64,000 nt of DNA from positions 1-64,000 of the forward strand of contig NZ_WMJX01000008.1 of NCBI RefSeq assembly GCF_009711045.1. The letters are read 5' to 3'. This document shows, in pieces, positions 62,241 through 64,000 of this stretch. Within the stretch, counting starts at the first letter, position 1, and each line of letters begins with the position of its first letter. The DNA comes from Myroides albus (lineage in GTDB: Bacteria; Bacteroidota; Bacteroidia; Flavobacteriales; Flavobacteriaceae). A program made the position numbers and the translations under genes. The notes under the pieces were generated by a model. It was not told the DNA's origin and ran no database searches. It saw only the letters and a list, made by a program, of their open reading frames with translations.

Positions 62241-64000
62241 ATGAAAAAATTAACACTGTTAGCACTGCTGTTCTCGACGTTAGGCTGGGGGCAGTCAAAG
62301 GATTATTCCTATCAAAAAACACAATGGGTAGATAGCGTTTACAACACTTTGAGTTTGGAAGAGCGCATTGGACAACTCTTTATGGTTGCCGCTTACTCTA
62401 ATCGTAATGAATCTCATGTACAAAGTCTTGAATCACTGGTAGAGAATCAACATATTGGAGGTTTGATTTTCTTTCAAGGTGGTCCTGTAAGACAAGCCAA
62501 GATGAATAATCGTCTACAGAGTTTAAGCAAATTGCCTATGCTCGTTGGTATTGATGGGGAGTGGGGATTAAGTATGCGTTTAGACTCGACTTATAAGTTT
62601 CCCTACAATATGACGTTGGGGGCTGTGCAAGATATGGATCTTATTTATAAAGTGGGCAAGGCTATGGCCATACAGGCAAAGCGCTTAGGTATGCAGTTTA
62701 ATTTTGGTCCTACAGTGGACATTAATACCAATTCAAAGAATCCTATCATTGGCGTTCGCTCTTTTGGTGAAACACGAGATATCGTGACTGATCGCGCTAT
62801 TGCTTTTACAGAAGGGTATCAAAGTGAGGATGTATTTGCTACAGCTAAGCATTTTCCAGGACATGGTGATACTTCTGTGGATTCACACCACAAGCTTCCT
62901 GTCGTTAACTTTGATAAAAACCGCTTACACAAAGTTGAACTTTATCCTTATCGCAAACTGATAGAACACAACCTTAGCAGTGTGATGGTTGCTCATTTGA
63001 ATCTTCCCGCTTTAGAACCTGACGATAATATTCCAAGTTCTCTGTCTTATAATGTGGTAACTAAGTTGTTAAGAGAGGAAATGGGCTTTGAAGGGTTAAT
63101 CTTTACAGACGCTCTAAATATGAAGGCAGCGTCGAACTATGCAAAGCCAGGAGAAGTTGATTTAGCCGCTTTCAAAGCAGGTAATGATTTGTTGCTTTTC
63201 TCAGAGAATGTTCCTGTTGCACTTGATTTAATCAAACAAGCTTATGAAAAAGGGGAGATCACTGAGGAGCGTTTGGCTTATTCTGTAAAGAAAGTATTGA
63301 GTTATAAGTTTAAATCACATCAAACTTCTTATACTCCTATTGAATTGGATAATTTAGTAGAGGATCTAAATGCAAGTCAGTACGACGATTTAAATTACGA
63401 GTTGTATAACGAGGCAATGACGGTTATCAAAAATGATCATCGTTTACTCCCATTAAGAGAATTAGAAAAACAAAAGATTGCTTACCTTAAAATTGGAGAT
63501 GACAAGGGGAGTGATTTTCTTGATTACTTAAATAAATTTGCGGAAGTCAAAGAAATTACCAAAGAAAATTTACATGACCTCAGTTTTTATACTACTGTAA
63601 TTATCGGTTATCACAAGGTAGATAATCCTTGGAGAAACCACGATTTTTCTGCAGAAGAAAAGCAGTTAATTCAAACTGTTGCTTCTAAGAAAAAGACGGT
63701 GTTGGTTTCTTTTGCTAAGGCGTATGCCCTTAGTGGAATTACAAATACGGAGAATATCAATAGTATCGTTGTAGGGTATCAAAATAACATATTTGCAAAT
63801 AGGGCAGCAGCAGAAGTAATCTTTGGCTCTATTGGAGCAAAAGGAGAGCTTCCAGTAACGATTAGTTCAAAATATGAAGTAGGTACTGGAATAAAAACAA
63901 AAGCGCTTAAACGCCTTGGTTTTTCAACTCCTGCTAATCAAGGAATGGATGCCGCTACATTGGCTAAAATAGACAGTATTGCTAATTATGCTATAGATAA
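62241..64000 (+). CDS. Glycoside hydrolase family 3 protein, partial (cut by the window edge)
   Basis: An open frame from the ATG at 62241 to the window edge, 586 codons so far. The signal peptide (MKKLTLLALLFSTLGWGQ) is followed by a GH3 catalytic domain: the binding motif KHFPGHGDTSVDSHH (about residues 208-222) and the nucleophile Asp in IFTDALNMKA (about 287-296). This is the beta-N-acetylhexosaminidase (NagZ-like) branch of GH3. A second alpha/beta GH3-C-like domain follows (about 380-560). The last visible residues, MDAATLAKIDSIANYAI, look like the start of a beta-lactamase-class serine hydrolase domain, a fusion seen in this family in flavobacteria; it cannot be confirmed here. Confidence 0.9.
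   Translation, partial: MKKLTLLALLFSTLGWGQSKDYSYQKTQWVDSVYNTLSLEERIGQLFMVAAYSNRNESHVQSLESLVENQHIGGLIFFQGGPVRQAKMNNRLQSLSKLPMLVGIDGEWGLSMRLDSTYKFPYNMTLGAVQDMDLIYKVGKAMAIQAKRLGMQFNFGPTVDINTNSKNPIIGVRSFGETRDIVTDRAIAFTEGYQSEDVFATAKHFPGHGDTSVDSHHKLPVVNFDKNRLHKVELYPYRKLIEHNLSSVMVAHLNLPALEPDDNIPSSLSYNVVTKLLREEMGFEGLIFTDALNMKAASNYAKPGEVDLAAFKAGNDLLLFSENVPVALDLIKQAYEKGEITEERLAYSVKKVLSYKFKSHQTSYTPIELDNLVEDLNASQYDDLNYELYNEAMTVIKNDHRLLPLRELEKQKIAYLKIGDDKGSDFLDYLNKFAEVKEITKENLHDLSFYTTVIIGYHKVDNPWRNHDFSAEEKQLIQTVASKKKTVLVSFAKAYALSGITNTENINSIVVGYQNNIFANRAAAEVIFGSIGAKGELPVTISSKYEVGTGIKTKALKRLGFSTPANQGMDAATLAKIDSIANYAID

Overview
The window comes from an AT-rich genome of the phylum Bacteroidetes, most likely a Flavobacteriaceae close to Myroides (genus is inference from gene content and base composition). 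Evidence for the group: the promoter signature TAnnTTTG, sometimes with TTG 17-23 bases upstream, precedes many genes; lipoproteins are numerous; a type IX secretion (T9SS) C-terminal domain and a PorV-like protein are present; and several families are typical of flavobacteria (DUF4876, DUF6850, DUF4920, M56 peptidase with plug-like repeats, Bacteroidetes-type LptD and TamB). No rRNA, tRNA, CRISPR array or intact insertion sequence was seen.

Layout. 0-5 kb: bioB, a small lipoprotein, and a divergent MFS exporter/LysR pair. 5.2-8.8 kb: a four-gene iron-siderophore ABC importer (two FecCD permeases, ATPase, binding lipoprotein) behind an inverted-repeat operator. 9.2-9.9 kb: an acyl-CoA thioesterase gene preceded on the same strand by a cobalamin riboswitch. 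10.2-12.7 kb: a BlaI repressor/M56 peptidase pair with tandem operators over its promoter. 13.0-13.9 kb: a G+C-richer stretch with nested hairpins (possible structured RNA), a small orphan protein and a broken small gene. 14-16.5 kb: an ornithine cyclodeaminase-family enzyme and a PfoR-like (PTS EIIC-type) membrane protein with a structured leader. 16.7-24.5 kb: two different fused E1 alpha/beta 2-oxoacid dehydrogenases, purC, a nitroreductase and a serine palmitoyltransferase-like enzyme. 24.6-28.8 kb: Bcr/CflA exporter, tatA, an acetyltransferase-ornithine racemase pair, a META lipoprotein.

29.5-39.8 kb is the most unusual region: six same-strand genes with short gaps encode a DUF4876 lipoprotein, a TonB-dependent receptor, a DUF6850 beta-barrel, an S8 (subtilisin) peptidase with both a lipobox and a T9SS C-terminal domain, a PorV-like protein, and a DUF4920 lipoprotein. 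Its promoter carries the same operator-like inverted repeat, in the same place, as the siderophore ABC operon. I infer an iron-repressed, surface-exposed protein-processing and nutrient-capture system.

39.8-64 kb is core genome: a four-gene minus-strand operon (tsaD, rsmE, an AI-2E family permease, a THUMP-like methyltransferase), tamB, a glycolytic cluster (pfkA, gapA, an N-acetylglucosamine kinase-like gene, mgsA), a DUF3857 protein, lptD-ridA, and an amidase-MCE-iron-sulfur protein series ending in a GH3 hydrolase cut off by the window edge.
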